This document shows, piece by piece, positions 1 to 8,302 of a stretch of 64,000 nucleotides of DNA. Origin of the DNA: Anaerotignum propionicum (lineage in GTDB: Bacteria; Bacillota; Clostridia; Lachnospirales; Anaerotignaceae); contig NZ_JANGAD010000002.1 in NCBI RefSeq assembly GCF_024461735.1, positions 434,001-498,000 of the forward strand. The letters are read 5' to 3'. How positions within the stretch are numbered: position 1 is the stretch's first letter; every line of letters starts with the position of its first letter. The notes below the pieces were generated by a model. The model was not told the DNA's origin and made no database searches. It was given only the letters and a program-made list of their open reading frames with translations. Both the position numbers and the translations under genes were made by a program.

Positions 1-1
1 G

Positions 2-1051
2 AGTGGCGATGTGGAATTTTTATCCTATGCTTTAATCAGTGGTTCCTTCGGTGCATTGCTGATTCAAAAAACAGAGAAGCGCACTTTTGTTGTGCCCGTT
101 GCTGTGGGTATGGCAGTGGTGAACCTGGTAACAATGTTTGCCGTTGGTCTTTTTTTCAGAGATGGGTATACAACACAGCTTATCATAGCTTGCGGTTTTG
201 GTGCTTTGGTAGGGTTGATATCTGTTGTGGTTGCTGTGGGCAGTTTACCCTTTTGGGAGAGTGTGTTTGAAGCAAACACCCCCTTACGACTTTTGGAATT
301 GACCAATCCCAACAATGAGCTTTTGCGTAAGCTAATGATTGAAGCGCCGGGTACATATCACCATAGTCTGATTGTGGCGAACTTGGCGGAGACGGCGGTT
401 TATGAAATTGGTGGAAATACGGCTTTAGCCAGAGCTGGGGCATACTATCATGATGTGGGAAAACTGAAATATCCCATGTTTTTTGCGGAAAATCAGACGG
501 GACATAATCCCCATGATGATATTGAACCAAAATCCAGTGCCCGCATCATCACCCAGCATACAAAGGCAGGCGTGGAGATGGGAATGGAATTTGGTCTGCC
601 TAAGGTTATTTTAGATATTATGAAGGAACACCATGGTACCACGGTGGTAAAATATTTTTATTTTAAGGCTTTAAAGGTTTATGGGTCAGAAAATGTAAAC
701 GAAGCAGATTATCGCTATGATGGGCCTATTCCTACAAGCAGAGAATCTGCAGTGGTAATGCTTGCGGATACGGTGGAAGCGGCTGTTCGTGCTATGTTGG
801 GCAGTGGAAAGACCTTAGAGGAAGTAGAAGGGGCTATTTATGGTCTGATTAAGGACAAGCTGGATGATGGACAATTAAACCGCAGTGGTTTAGCCATTCA
901 TGAATTGGCTAAAATACAAAAAGCTTTTTTGAAGGTGTTCCATGGGATGTATCATGAGAGGGTCAGCTACCCGAAAAAAGAAGAAATCGAAGCGGCTTCC
1001 CGCAAGGCGGATTTGGAAAAAGAGGAGAAAGATCGTGACAATACTGATTGA
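2..1051 (+). CDS. pgpH: 7TM-HD family c-di-AMP phosphodiesterase, C-terminal part (5' end outside window)
   Basis: The reading frame is open from the window edge, so only the end of the gene is visible. It shows about two to three hydrophobic segments in the first 80 residues, then an HD phosphohydrolase domain with YHHSL, YYHDVGKL, an HTKAGVEM segment, KEHHG and the late Asp in MLADTVEA. This order is that of the YqfF/PgpH family, membrane enzymes of roughly 700 residues that hydrolyse cyclic di-AMP to pApA. The metal-binding His/Asp residues all appear present. The stop overlaps the ybeY start by 17 bases, matching the conserved phoH-yqfF-ybeY-era neighbourhood. The family call is firm; c-di-AMP specificity is taken from the family. 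Confidence 0.88.
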   Translation, partial: SGDVEFLSYALISGSFGALLIQKTEKRTFVVPVAVGMAVVNLVTMFAVGLFFRDGYTTQLIIACGFGALVGLISVVVAVGSLPFWESVFEANTPLRLLELTNPNNELLRKLMIEAPGTYHHSLIVANLAETAVYEIGGNTALARAGAYYHDVGKLKYPMFFAENQTGHNPHDDIEPKSSARIITQHTKAGVEMGMEFGLPKVILDIMKEHHGTTVVKYFYFKALKVYGSENVNEADYRYDGPIPTSRESAVVMLADTVEAAVRAMLGSGKTLEEVEGAIYGLIKDKLDDGQLNRSGLAIHELAKIQKAFLKVFHGMYHERVSYPKKEEIEAASRKADLEKEEKDRDNTD

Positions 1052-1505
1052 TAATCGAACAGAGGAGGCTTTTTCCTTAGAGCTTTCTCAAACTATAGAA
1101 AAAATAATTATAGATTCTTTGGCTTATGAAGGGTTTCAAATGCCTTGCGAGGTCAGTGTATCCATAGTGGATAATGAAGAAATTCATCAGATTAACAGGC
1201 AGTTTCGGGACATTGACCGTGCCACTGACGTTCTGAGTTTCCCTCTTTTGACATTTGAAGAGGGAGAAACACCAGATATGAATGAAAAGGAAGAGGTGCT
1301 TTTGGGGGATATTATTATATCCTTAGAGCGTGCCCGTGAACAGGCAGAGGAATACGGTCATTCTTTAAAAAGAGAGATTGCTTTTTTGACCGCCCATAGT
1401 ATGCTCCATCTATTGGGTTACGACCATATGGAGGAAGAAGAAGAGAAGGAAATGTTTGCAAAGCAGAGGGAAATACTGAATCAGGCAGGAATACCAAGAG
1501 AATAA
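1035..1505 (+). CDS. ybeY: endoribonuclease YbeY (rRNA maturation factor)
   Basis: Single-strand endoribonuclease that acts in 16S rRNA 3' maturation and ribosome quality control. The signature zinc motif is seen near the C terminus as HSMLHLLGYDH, with all three His residues. An upstream in-frame ATG at 942 would add about 31 very basic residues inside pgpH. GTG at 1035 is preferred because AGAGGAG lies seven bases upstream and the protein then has the usual size, 156 residues. It overlaps the end of pgpH and is followed after 13 bases by cdd, so translational coupling in one operon is likely. Confidence 0.93.
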   Translation: MTILIDNRTEEAFSLELSQTIEKIIIDSLAYEGFQMPCEVSVSIVDNEEIHQINRQFRDIDRATDVLSFPLLTFEEGETPDMNEKEEVLLGDIIISLERAREQAEEYGHSLKREIAFLTAHSMLHLLGYDHMEEEEEKEMFAKQREILNQAGIPRE

Positions 1506-1518
1506 GGAGATGATTTTT

Positions 1519-1911
1519 ATGGAAAATCGGGAACTGGTTTTATTGGCAAAGGAAGCAATGGAAAAGGCTTATGCGCCTTATTCGAAATTTAAAGTCGGAG
1601 CGGCATTATTGGCGAAAAACGGCGAGGTTTTTCTGGGATGTAATGTGGAGAATGCATCCTATGGTGCTACCATTTGTGCAGAAAGAACAGCCATAACAAA
1701 AGCGATTTCTGAAGGTGTGAAGGAATTCCAGAAAATAGCTATAGTCGCCAGCTCGGGAGACTATGCGGCGCCTTGCGGCATTTGCAGACAAGTACTATAT
1801 GAATTTTTGCCTGATGGAGAAGTAATTTTGGATAGTGACCATGAGGGAATGAAGGTAATGAGCCTTAAGGAATTATTGCCTATGGGTTTTCGTGGTGAGG
1901 ACATAAAGTAA
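1519..1911 (+). CDS. cdd: cytidine deaminase
   Basis: Zinc-dependent homotetrameric cytidine/deoxycytidine deaminase of pyrimidine salvage, 130 residues, the normal size of this class. The catalytic CAE segment (GATICAERTA) and the second zinc ligand pair in PCGICRQ are both intact, as is the N-terminal YAPYSKFKVGAAL substrate-binding stretch. AAGGAG ends ten bases before ATG 1519, whereas the in-frame ATG at 1510 is too close to it. In B. subtilis a diacylglycerol kinase gene, dgkA, lies between ybeY's neighbours and cdd; none is present here. Confidence 0.95.
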   Translation: MENRELVLLAKEAMEKAYAPYSKFKVGAALLAKNGEVFLGCNVENASYGATICAERTAITKAISEGVKEFQKIAIVASSGDYAAPCGICRQVLYEFLPDGEVILDSDHEGMKVMSLKELLPMGFRGEDIK

Positions 1912-1924
1912 GCGGGGGAGAGTT

Positions 1925-2491
1925 ATGGCTCAAAAGAGCTGGGAGACATTAGAGGGTGCTTGTTATAATTGCAAAAAATGCAGACTGTGGGAACTGCGCA
2001 GTCATGTGGTGATTGGCAAGGGTAACCCAAAGGCGGATATTATGTTCATCGGGGAGGGCCCGGGTCAACAGGAGGATTTACAAGGTCAGCCCTTTGTTGG
2101 CCCTGCGGGACAGCTTTTGGATAAAATGCTGTCAAGCGTTGGGCTTTCCTTGGAGGATGTGTATATCACCAATATTGTGAAATGCCGCCCACCGGGGAAC
2201 CGAGACCCCTATGATGACGAAAAAGAAGCTTGTTTAAATTATTTGAGGTATCAGCTTAAATTAATTGAGCCGAAAATTGTTGTTTGCCTAGGTAGAATTG
2301 CGGCAACAACAATCATTGACCCTGCTTTTCGCATTACACGCCAAAGGGGAATATGGATCCCTAAAATGGGCTACGAGTTTATTGCCACCTATCATCCCTC
2401 AGCACTTTTGCGGGATGAAGAGAAGAAACGCCCAGCTTGGGAGGATATGAAGGCAATCCGAAAAAGATGGGACGAGCTGAGGAATTGTTAG
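1925..2491 (+). CDS. family 4 uracil-DNA glycosylase with [4Fe-4S] cluster
   Basis: Base-excision repair enzyme that removes uracil from DNA. Family 4 membership is shown by the early cysteines C16 and C19 with C87 and C103 as the likely other two cluster ligands, the active-site GEGPGQQED segment near residue 43, and the late YHPSALLR motif near residue 160. At 188 residues it has the usual length. It starts 13 bases after cdd with GGGGGAG just upstream, so it is co-transcribed. The phage SPO1 DNA polymerase N-terminal domain is a homologous alternative, but it is not attached to a polymerase here. Confidence 0.9.
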   Translation: MAQKSWETLEGACYNCKKCRLWELRSHVVIGKGNPKADIMFIGEGPGQQEDLQGQPFVGPAGQLLDKMLSSVGLSLEDVYITNIVKCRPPGNRDPYDDEKEACLNYLRYQLKLIEPKIVVCLGRIAATTIIDPAFRITRQRGIWIPKMGYEFIATYHPSALLRDEEKKRPAWEDMKAIRKRWDELRNC

Positions 2492-2542
2492 AAGTAAGTG
2501 ATGTGATTCACCTTAGGGTGCAAGCCGTCTTCTTTTGTTTGC

Positions 2543-2571
2543 TTGTGGAAAATGGGTAATCCGTATATAAT
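2543..2571 (+). promoter_or_regulatory. putative sigma-A promoter in the 313-bp gap before the era operon
   Basis: TTGTGG (2543-2548) and TATAAT (2566-2571) are separated by 17 bases. This would give a leader of about 225 bases before the gene at 2805. The rest of the gap at 2492-2804 holds no convincing gene; a weak GGGC/GCCC inverted repeat around 2699-2733 is the only other structure seen. Confidence 0.45.
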
Positions 2572-2804
2572 AGAAACGAAAAAAGTAGAAGCATAAGCTA
2601 TCATTACACCTTTTATCAATTTAGTATGTGGGGAAATGCACTTTTTCAAGGAGCTGGAAACTTGTCCGCTTGTGTTGCGCAAGAGTTATTTTGCTAGCAG
2701 GGCATGAGACTGCGTGTTCAAGCCCTAGATATTTTGAGGATTTTGAGGGATATTACCCGTTAATTTTAAGCAATCGATTTATTTAGAAAATAGGAGGAAG
2801 CAAA

Positions 2805-3260
2805 ATGGATACATTAAAAGATAAATTTGCCCATGTGGCATTAAAACCAAACGCAAAAACCATGGAAGAAGTGGTGGCGTATATTGAGGAAAATTGGAAG
2901 GCACAGCGTGTTAAAATCAAGGAAAGCGAATATATGATTCATTATAAAAATGCACTGGAGTTTATGCGCCAAATGGGTAAAAGCACAGAGGGAGTGCAGG
3001 AAGAAATCAGAAGATATGCACTGCCCAACAAAATTTGTGTTGTGCTGGGTATGCAATCCGAGTATATGACTGCAGAAGCAGGCATGAAATATTATCAGGC
3101 ATTAACATTGATTAAGGGCTTAACCCAAGAAGATATTGACACCAAAAATGACCGTTGGCTGCAATATATGATTTTATTGGATATGCAGAAGGATTGGGAT
3201 GTGAAGGAAGCAGATTATAAAGCTTACATTGCAGCAGAAAATGCGGAGGGACAAGCATGA
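2805..3260 (+). CDS. unknown 151-residue helical protein upstream of era
   Basis: I do not recognise a family. The protein appears soluble, mostly helical and slightly acidic, without signal peptide, membrane segment or metal-binding pattern. AGGAGG lies seven to eight bases before ATG 2805. Its TGA stop overlaps the era start as ATGA, so its translation is probably coupled to that of the ribosome-assembly GTPase Era. That coupling is the only clue to function, and I infer no activity from it. Confidence 0.8.
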   Translation: MDTLKDKFAHVALKPNAKTMEEVVAYIEENWKAQRVKIKESEYMIHYKNALEFMRQMGKSTEGVQEEIRRYALPNKICVVLGMQSEYMTAEAGMKYYQALTLIKGLTQEDIDTKNDRWLQYMILLDMQKDWDVKEADYKAYIAAENAEGQA

Positions 3261-4159
3261 AAAAATTTCATTCCGGCTTTGTTACTTTGATTGGCAGACC
3301 CAATGTTGGAAAATCCACATTGATGAATTGCCTTATCGGGGAAAAAATTGCCATTACTTCCCATAAACCTCAAACAACACGAAATAAAATAACCAGTATA
3401 TTGACTAAGGAAGATTTCCAATGTGTATTTTTGGATACACCTGGCATTCATAAGCCCAAGCATAAGCTAGGTGAATTTATGGTGCGTTCTGCGGAGAATA
3501 CCTTTAATGAAGTGGACTTGGTTTTAATGCTCATCGAGCCCACGGAAAAGGTTGTGGAAATGGATCAATATGTAATCGACCGACTGGAAAACGTAAAGAC
3601 GCCGGTGGTTTTGGTCATTAATAAAATTGATACCATTGAACGGGAGAAGCTTTTGCAGGTGATTGAGGCGTATCGTAAGCTATATACTTTTGCGGAGGTT
3701 GTTCCCATCTCCGCAATGAAGGGAAGTAATACAGACGCGTTGATGGATGTAATTAAAAAATATTTGCCTGAGGGTCCTCAGTATTTTCCTGAGGATATGG
3801 TTACCGATCAGCCTGAGCGCCAAATTGCATCAGAAATTGTCCGTGAAAAGGCTCTTTATCTTCTTCAAGATGAAATACCCCATGGTATCGCAGTGGAAAT
3901 TATGTCTATGAAAAAGCGTGAAGGGCAAAATATGGTTGATGTAGAAGCAACCATTTATTGTGAAAAAGATTCCCATAAAGGGATTATTATTGGCAAGCAA
4001 GGAGCTATGTTGAAAAAAATTGGCTCTTTGGCCAGAAGAGATATGGAGAGGTTGTTGGGTTCACCAATTTATTTAGAGCTATGGGTAAAGGTGAAAAAGG
4101 ATTGGCGAGACAGTGACTTTTTGCTGAAAAATTTTGGATATGATAGACGCAATGTATGA
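3257..4159 (+). CDS. era: ribosome-assembly GTPase Era
   Basis: Essential GTPase that binds the 3' end of 16S rRNA and helps 30S assembly. Seen in order: G1 loop GRPNVGKS at residues 13-20, switch region with T-T-R-N, G3 DTPG near residue 59, G4 NKID near 123, G5-like SAMKG near 152, then a C-terminal KH RNA-binding domain with the GIIIGKQG loop near 240. The length of 300 residues is standard. It overlaps the preceding unknown gene by four bases, and the era-yqzL-recO order seen downstream is the classical Firmicutes arrangement. Confidence 0.97.
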   Translation: MKKFHSGFVTLIGRPNVGKSTLMNCLIGEKIAITSHKPQTTRNKITSILTKEDFQCVFLDTPGIHKPKHKLGEFMVRSAENTFNEVDLVLMLIEPTEKVVEMDQYVIDRLENVKTPVVLVINKIDTIEREKLLQVIEAYRKLYTFAEVVPISAMKGSNTDALMDVIKKYLPEGPQYFPEDMVTDQPERQIASEIVREKALYLLQDEIPHGIAVEIMSMKKREGQNMVDVEATIYCEKDSHKGIIIGKQGAMLKKIGSLARRDMERLLGSPIYLELWVKVKKDWRDSDFLLKNFGYDRRNV

Positions 4160-4260
4160 TAAAATCAAGAACCCTTTCTGTTTTAGGCGACATTGGTATT
4201 AATTTACCTGTATGCTTTCGTTATTGCTCCATAACATAATGAAAGAAAGGGGACGGTTTT

Positions 4261-4410
4261 ATGGACGAGCAGAATAAAAAGGCATACTGGCAAAAGTTTT
4301 TACAAACAGGTCAGGTTGAAGATTATTTGCGTTACAAATCCGATTTGGGAGATAGACCAAATCCCCGACGGAGGATTGCCGATAGTTCAAAAAATAAAAA
4401 TTTTTATTAA
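4261..4410 (+). CDS. YqzL-like 49-residue protein
   Basis: Short gene with AAGGGG about eleven bases before its ATG. The N-terminal half contains a W-x-x-F-x-x-x-G-x-x-x-x-Y-L-x-Y-K pattern (residues 10-26), which resembles the B. subtilis YqzL peptide encoded at exactly this position between era and recO. The rest is basic and probably disordered, with PNPRRR around residue 34. The function of the YqzL family is unknown. Position plus pattern make a real gene likely despite its size. Confidence 0.65.
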   Translation: MDEQNKKAYWQKFLQTGQVEDYLRYKSDLGDRPNPRRRIADSSKNKNFY

Positions 4411-4720
4411 GTATATAAGACCTTAAGACCGTGGGTATCACCCACACCCACTTGCTTTTTGAAAAAAGCGAGAGCAAAACTTTCGTCATCCCCCCTGCTT
4501 GGGGGGAATTAACATTATAGCAAGAAATGTAATTTTGTGTTATAGAAGTTTAGATCAAGCCTTTTCAGAACTGCACAGTCCCAAGTTAGGGCAGGGGGCG
4601 AAGCCACTTTTGCGAAGGAAAGGTGCTTAAACAGCTTGCACCGGCAACCTCCAGAGGTTTTAAAAGCTTGCAGGGTCTGGGACAGCATCCTGAGGTCTTA
4701 TTAGAAAAAGAGGGAAAAAA
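4411..4720 (+). other. 310-bp non-coding stretch with many inverted repeats before recO
   Basis: No gene is seen. Hairpins found by eye: GTGGG/CCCAC (4431-4445), GCTTTTT/AAAAAGC (4454-4469), a pure G-C stem CCCCCC/GGGGGG with a five-base loop (4490-4506), GGTGC/GCACC (4622-4642) and AACCTC/GAGGTT with a two-base loop (4646-4659). AGCTTGCA occurs twice in direct orientation, at 4633 and 4665. It could be a structured recO leader, a small RNA or the remnant of a repeat element; I recognise no known class. Confidence 0.5.
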
Positions 4721-5449
4721 GTGGGCGTTGTTCATTTTAGAGGTGTTGTAATTCAGGAGAATCAAGTGGGTGAGAGCGGTAAACGGATTTTGGTTTTGGC
4801 CAAGGGCATCGGTCGGGTTATGCTCAATGCTCGTGGTGCAAAAAACACCAAAAGTAAGCTTCTTTCTGGTACACAGCTGTTTGCCTATTGCGATTTTATG
4901 GCTTATGAGGGAAAAGGCTTTTATTCTTTAACTCAAGCGGACTTGATTGAAAGCTTTTATGGTATACGAATGGATATGGATCGTCTTGCGGAAGCCGTTT
5001 ATTTGACGGAGCTGGTGGAGCGAACTTGCCCTGTGGGAATGGAGCAGGACGAAACCTTAAAACTCTTACTTTATTCCTTGACTATGCTGGAGAAAAGTCA
5101 AGTGCCGCCAAGACTTATTTCCCGTATTTTTGAGGTGAAATATGCCCAGCTATCCGGGGTATTGTCCAATGAAGGTTGTATGGTCTGCAGTAAGGACGAT
5201 GCTCCTCTTTTCTTTAATGCGACAGCAGGGGAGTTCCTTTGTAAAGATCATTGCTTCGGTGGAGAGATCCCTCTTCTAGGGGCTGTGCAAAAGGCCATCG
5301 CTTTCATTACAGAAAGGGAAGGGAAGCAAATTTTTGCGTTTACCCTTTCTGAGGAGGCAACGAACCAATTGGACGTTATTTTACGGCGCTATTTGGAGGT
5401 ACATATGGGGGTACGGCTAAAAAGCCGGGAATTTAGCAAAGAATTATAG
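4721..5449 (+). CDS. recO: DNA repair protein RecO
   Basis: Recombination mediator that works with RecR to load RecA on SSB-coated single-stranded DNA and anneals strands. An N-terminal OB-fold begins with F-R-G-V-V-I and a conserved K-G-x-x-R segment. The zinc finger is visible in the C-terminal half as CMVC (about residue 152) and CKDHC (about 175). At 242 residues the length is typical. The start is GTG at 4721 behind AAAGAGGGA. It lies between era and glyS, the usual Firmicutes position. Confidence 0.92.
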   Translation: MGVVHFRGVVIQENQVGESGKRILVLAKGIGRVMLNARGAKNTKSKLLSGTQLFAYCDFMAYEGKGFYSLTQADLIESFYGIRMDMDRLAEAVYLTELVERTCPVGMEQDETLKLLLYSLTMLEKSQVPPRLISRIFEVKYAQLSGVLSNEGCMVCSKDDAPLFFNATAGEFLCKDHCFGGEIPLLGAVQKAIAFITEREGKQIFAFTLSEEATNQLDVILRRYLEVHMGVRLKSREFSKEL

Positions 5450-5459
5450 TTTATGAAAA

Positions 5460-5716
5460 TAGGTATTGACAGAAATACGTGAAAGTGTTAGCATAATGGC
5501 TAAATTGAATAACTGCAATGAAAAAGAGGAGTATCCGTAGTATGTTTTCAGAGAGTCTTCGGTGGGTGAAAAGAAGACAGCAGAGTACGGTGAAGGGCAC
5601 TTTGGAGCAGGACTTCACAAGAGTGGATTTACGCTTTGCGTAGATCAATAAGGGTGGAACCGCGGAAGATATACTTTCGTCCCTTGCTTTTACAGCGAGG
5701 GAGGGGAGTTTTTTTA
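5460..5716 (+). promoter_or_regulatory. T-box riboswitch controlling glyS
   Basis: The T-box core AAGGGTGGAACCGCGG is seen at 5650-5665, followed by the terminator. Upstream elements match stem I: AGAGAG near 5550, a distal-loop GGTGGGTG around 5561-5568, and GAAGGGCAC around 5592-5600. The glycine codon GGC (5596-5598, or overlapping GGG) is a plausible specifier. Uncharged tRNA-Gly would pair with specifier and T-box, favour the antiterminator and allow glyS transcription. Confidence 0.9.
5680..5716 (+). terminator. regulated intrinsic terminator of the glyS T-box
   Basis: TCCCTTGC pairs with GCGAGGGA and is followed by a T run ending at 5716. The 5' arm would be competed for by the antiterminator formed with the T-box core. 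Confidence 0.85.
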
Positions 5717-5768
5717 TTGCCTTTCCTCGGTAAAAAACTTATTAACTTTTTTGAAGGAGGAATGCTTT

Positions 5769-7157
5769 ATGACAGAGAAAAGTATGGAAAAAGTAGTTGC
5801 ATTGGCAAAAAATAGAGGTTTCGTTTACCCCGGATCTGAAATTTACGGCGGTTTAGCGAACACATGGGACTACGGCCCTATTGGTGTTGAGTTGAAAAAC
5901 AACGTAAAAAAAGCTTGGTGGAAGAAATTTATTCAAGAAAGCCCTTATAATGTTGGTGTGGATTGCGCAATCTTGATGAACCCTCAGACTTGGGTGGCAT
6001 CCGGTCACGTTGGTGGTTTTAGTGACCCGTTGATGGATTGTAAGGAATGCAAAGAGCGTTTCCGTGCAGATAAATTAATTGAGGATTATATTGCACAGCA
6101 CAATATGCCCGAGGCGGCAGTTGATGGCTGGAGCAATGATGAAATGAAGCAATTTATCGATGAGCATCAGGTTGCCTGCCCTTCCTGTGGCAGTCATAAC
6201 TTTACAGATATTCGTCAGTTTAACTTGATGTTTAAAACCTTTCAGGGTGTGACTGAGGATGCGAAAAACGTAGTTTATCTTCGTCCTGAAACAGCCCAGG
6301 GTATTTTCGTAAACTTTAAAAATGTTCAGCGTACCAGCAGAAAGAAGCTGCCTTTTGGTATTGGACAGATTGGTAAGTCTTTCCGTAACGAAATTACACC
6401 AGGTAACTTTACTTTCCGTACCAGAGAATTTGAACAGATGGAATTAGAGTTTTTCTGCGAACCCGGATCAGACTTACAGTGGTTTGAATATTGGAGAAGC
6501 TTTTGCAGGGATTGGTTATTAAAGCTTAATATGGATGCAGAAAGCATCAGACTGCGTGACCATGAGCAAGAGGAACTAAGCCATTATAGCAACGCAACCA
6601 CAGACATTGAGTTTAAATTTCCCTTTGGCTGGGGTGAGCTTTGGGGTATTGCCGATAGAACCAATTTTGATTTAAGATGCCATCAAGAGGTTAGTGGTCA
6701 GGATATGACCTATTATGATCAGGATAAGAACGAGAAATATATTCCTTTCTGCATTGAGCCTTCTTTAGGTGCTGACCGTGTTACTTTGGCGTTTTTATGT
6801 GAGGCGTATGACGAAGAAGAGGTTAGCGAAGGCGACGTAAGAACAGTATTGCGTTTCCATCCTGCCCTTGCGCCGGTTAAGGCGGCGGTTTTCCCTCTTT
6901 CCAAAAAGTTGAGTGAAAAGGCTACAGAAGTATTTGCTATGCTTTCTAAAGAGTTTAACTGTGAATTTGATGAATCTGGCTCTATCGGTAAACGTTACCG
7001 CAGACAGGATGAAATTGGTACACCCTTCTGCATCACTTATGATTTTGAATCCGAAGAAGATCAGAGTGTTACCGTGCGTGACAGAGATACTATGGAGCAG
7101 GTTAGAATGCCCATTTCACAGTTGAGTGCTTATTTGAAAGAAAAAATGGAGTTTTAA
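5769..7157 (+). CDS. glyS: glycine--tRNA ligase, single-chain dimeric type
   Basis: Class II aminoacyl-tRNA synthetase that charges tRNA-Gly, of the alpha2 type rather than the GlyQ/GlyS tetramer. Seen: N-terminal [12 protein letters not shown], a zinc-site-like CKEC near residue 88 and CPSC near 132, class II motif 2 around FRNEI near 200 followed by [15 protein letters not shown], and motif 3 EPSLGADR near 335. The anticodon-binding domain begins at [16 protein letters not shown] 5769 has AAGGAGG eight bases upstream; an in-frame TTG at 5751 lies within that site and is rejected. The 462-residue length is normal. Expression is under the upstream T-box. Confidence 0.97.
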   Translation: MTEKSMEKVVALAKNRGFVYPGSEIYGGLANTWDYGPIGVELKNNVKKAWWKKFIQESPYNVGVDCAILMNPQTWVASGHVGGFSDPLMDCKECKERFRADKLIEDYIAQHNMPEAAVDGWSNDEMKQFIDEHQVACPSCGSHNFTDIRQFNLMFKTFQGVTEDAKNVVYLRPETAQGIFVNFKNVQRTSRKKLPFGIGQIGKSFRNEITPGNFTFRTREFEQMELEFFCEPGSDLQWFEYWRSFCRDWLLKLNMDAESIRLRDHEQEELSHYSNATTDIEFKFPFGWGELWGIADRTNFDLRCHQEVSGQDMTYYDQDKNEKYIPFCIEPSLGADRVTLAFLCEAYDEEEVSEGDVRTVLRFHPALAPVKAAVFPLSKKLSEKATEVFAMLSKEFNCEFDESGSIGKRYRRQDEIGTPFCITYDFESEEDQSVTVRDRDTMEQVRMPISQLSAYLKEKMEF

Positions 7158-7212
7158 GATGCAAAGCCTTTCCGGAGTATCCTCTTAGAAAGATATGGAA
7201 CAATAATCTAAA

Positions 7213-7241
7213 TTGAATGAGGTCATTCATTCGTTTATATA
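7213..7241 (+). promoter_or_regulatory. possible promoter of the cat attenuator transcript
   Basis: TTGAAT (7213-7218) and TATATA (7236-7241) are 17 bases apart, 38 bases before the leader peptide start. The match is moderate. Confidence 0.35.
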
Positions 7242-7278
7242 TTTCTGATGATTACAATGGTAAAGAAGGTGCGTGAAC

Positions 7279-7308
7279 ATGGTAAATACCAGCAATGACG
7301 CCTCTTAA
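7279..7308 (+). CDS. cat leader peptide (MVNTSNDAS)
   Basis: Nine-codon open frame with AAGAAGG about nine bases upstream of its ATG. Its last codons and stop form the 5' arm of a hairpin that hides the cat ribosome-binding site. Known inducible cat genes (cat-86, pC194 cat) have a nine-codon leader placed the same way, and the cat-86 leader also begins M-V-x-T. A ribosome stalled in this leader by chloramphenicol would be expected to open the hairpin. Confidence 0.75.
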   Translation: MVNTSNDAS

Positions 7309-7336
7309 AATTTATTACTATTATTTTTTAGGAGGC
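7300..7336 (+). promoter_or_regulatory. translational attenuator hairpin masking the cat Shine-Dalgarno
   Basis: GCCTCTTAAAA (7300-7310) pairs with TTTTAGGAGGC (7326-7336): eleven base pairs with one G-U, and a 15-base loop. The whole AGGAGG of cat lies inside the 3' arm, while the 5' arm is the last two codons and stop of the leader peptide. Confidence 0.8.
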
Positions 7337-7343
7337 TAATACA

Positions 7344-7994
7344 ATGAACTTTATTGAAATACAAATGGAGCAATGGTCAAGAAAAGCTCACTATGAACAT
7401 TATAAAAATAACATTCCATGCTCCTATAGCATAACGGTAGACATTGATATTTCCAATTTGCTGACTGGGCTAAAAGAGCGTGGAATGAAATCCTACGCTG
7501 CGCAAGTCTATATGCTTTCATCGGTGGTGAATCAGTTACCAGAGTTTCGAATGACAATGAGTGACGACCATCGCTTGGGATATTGGGAGGTCATGGACCC
7601 CATGTATACTGTTTTTGATTCTATTACGGAAACGTTTTCAGCCGTATGGACTAAGTATGATAGCTGTTATAGTACATTCTACAGCGCATTTTTGCAAGAT
7701 ACGGCACGGTATGGTGATGGAAGTCTGTTTCCCCAGGAGCATATACCGCCCAATACTTTTAATATCTCCAGTGTTCCTTGGCTAGATTTTACAGCGTTTA
7801 ATATTAATGTTTTTTCAGATGGAAATTATCTTTTGCCAATTTTCACCATCGGAAAATATAGAAAAAAAGACGACAAAATCATGATGCCTCTTGCTATCCA
7901 ATGCCATCATGCGGTTTGTGATGGCTATCATGTTGGAAAATTCGTAGAAGCATTGCGGGAGATGGCAATCAATTGCGATAAGTGGTTATTATAG
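7344..7994 (+). CDS. cat: type A chloramphenicol O-acetyltransferase
   Basis: Trimeric cytosolic enzyme that inactivates chloramphenicol by acetyl transfer from acetyl-CoA. The catalytic HHAVCDGYH is present: His189 equals His195 of the CAT-III enzyme and Asp193 equals Asp199. Ser142 in FNIS matches Ser148, the Thr in FTIGKY matches Thr174, and Arg13 matches the conserved N-terminal Arg. The length of 216 residues is standard for the family. AGGAGG lies eight bases before ATG 7344 but is buried in the attenuator hairpin, so expression should be inducible. It sits alone between glyS and ppdK with no mobile element seen. The intact active site suggests function, though close CAT-like proteins of unproven activity exist in clostridia. 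Confidence 0.88.
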   Translation: MNFIEIQMEQWSRKAHYEHYKNNIPCSYSITVDIDISNLLTGLKERGMKSYAAQVYMLSSVVNQLPEFRMTMSDDHRLGYWEVMDPMYTVFDSITETFSAVWTKYDSCYSTFYSAFLQDTARYGDGSLFPQEHIPPNTFNISSVPWLDFTAFNINVFSDGNYLLPIFTIGKYRKKDDKIMMPLAIQCHHAVCDGYHVGKFVEALREMAINCDKWLL

Positions 7995-8267
7995 ATATTT
8001 GCTATTAAAAAAGAGAAATAAAACTTTTATTGTATTCCGTATGCTTTCATGGAGATAGAAGCACTATGAAACCAGTAGTTATGTGGAAAAGACGAGAGGG
8101 GTTTCTAATTTTGCTCCATTGGGATTGTCTTTCCATTTTATAACTATTTATAAAAACACAGCTAATTCAATAAAAGGTACAACTTTCTTTTCCATTTGAC
8201 TCACTTTTTTAACCATAATTTTTTATCATAGATAATGATATCCTACAAAAATGACTGAACTTTTTTG

Positions 8268-8296
8268 TTGCACAATGAGTAAAAGTGCTGTATACT
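8268..8296 (+). promoter_or_regulatory. strong sigma-A-like promoter of an intergenic transcript
   Basis: TTGCAC (8268-8273) and TATACT (8291-8296) with exactly 17 bases between. Transcription would begin near 8303. The part of the gap before it (7995-8267) holds no gene that I can see. Confidence 0.65.
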
Positions 8297-8302
8297 TATC
8301 AC

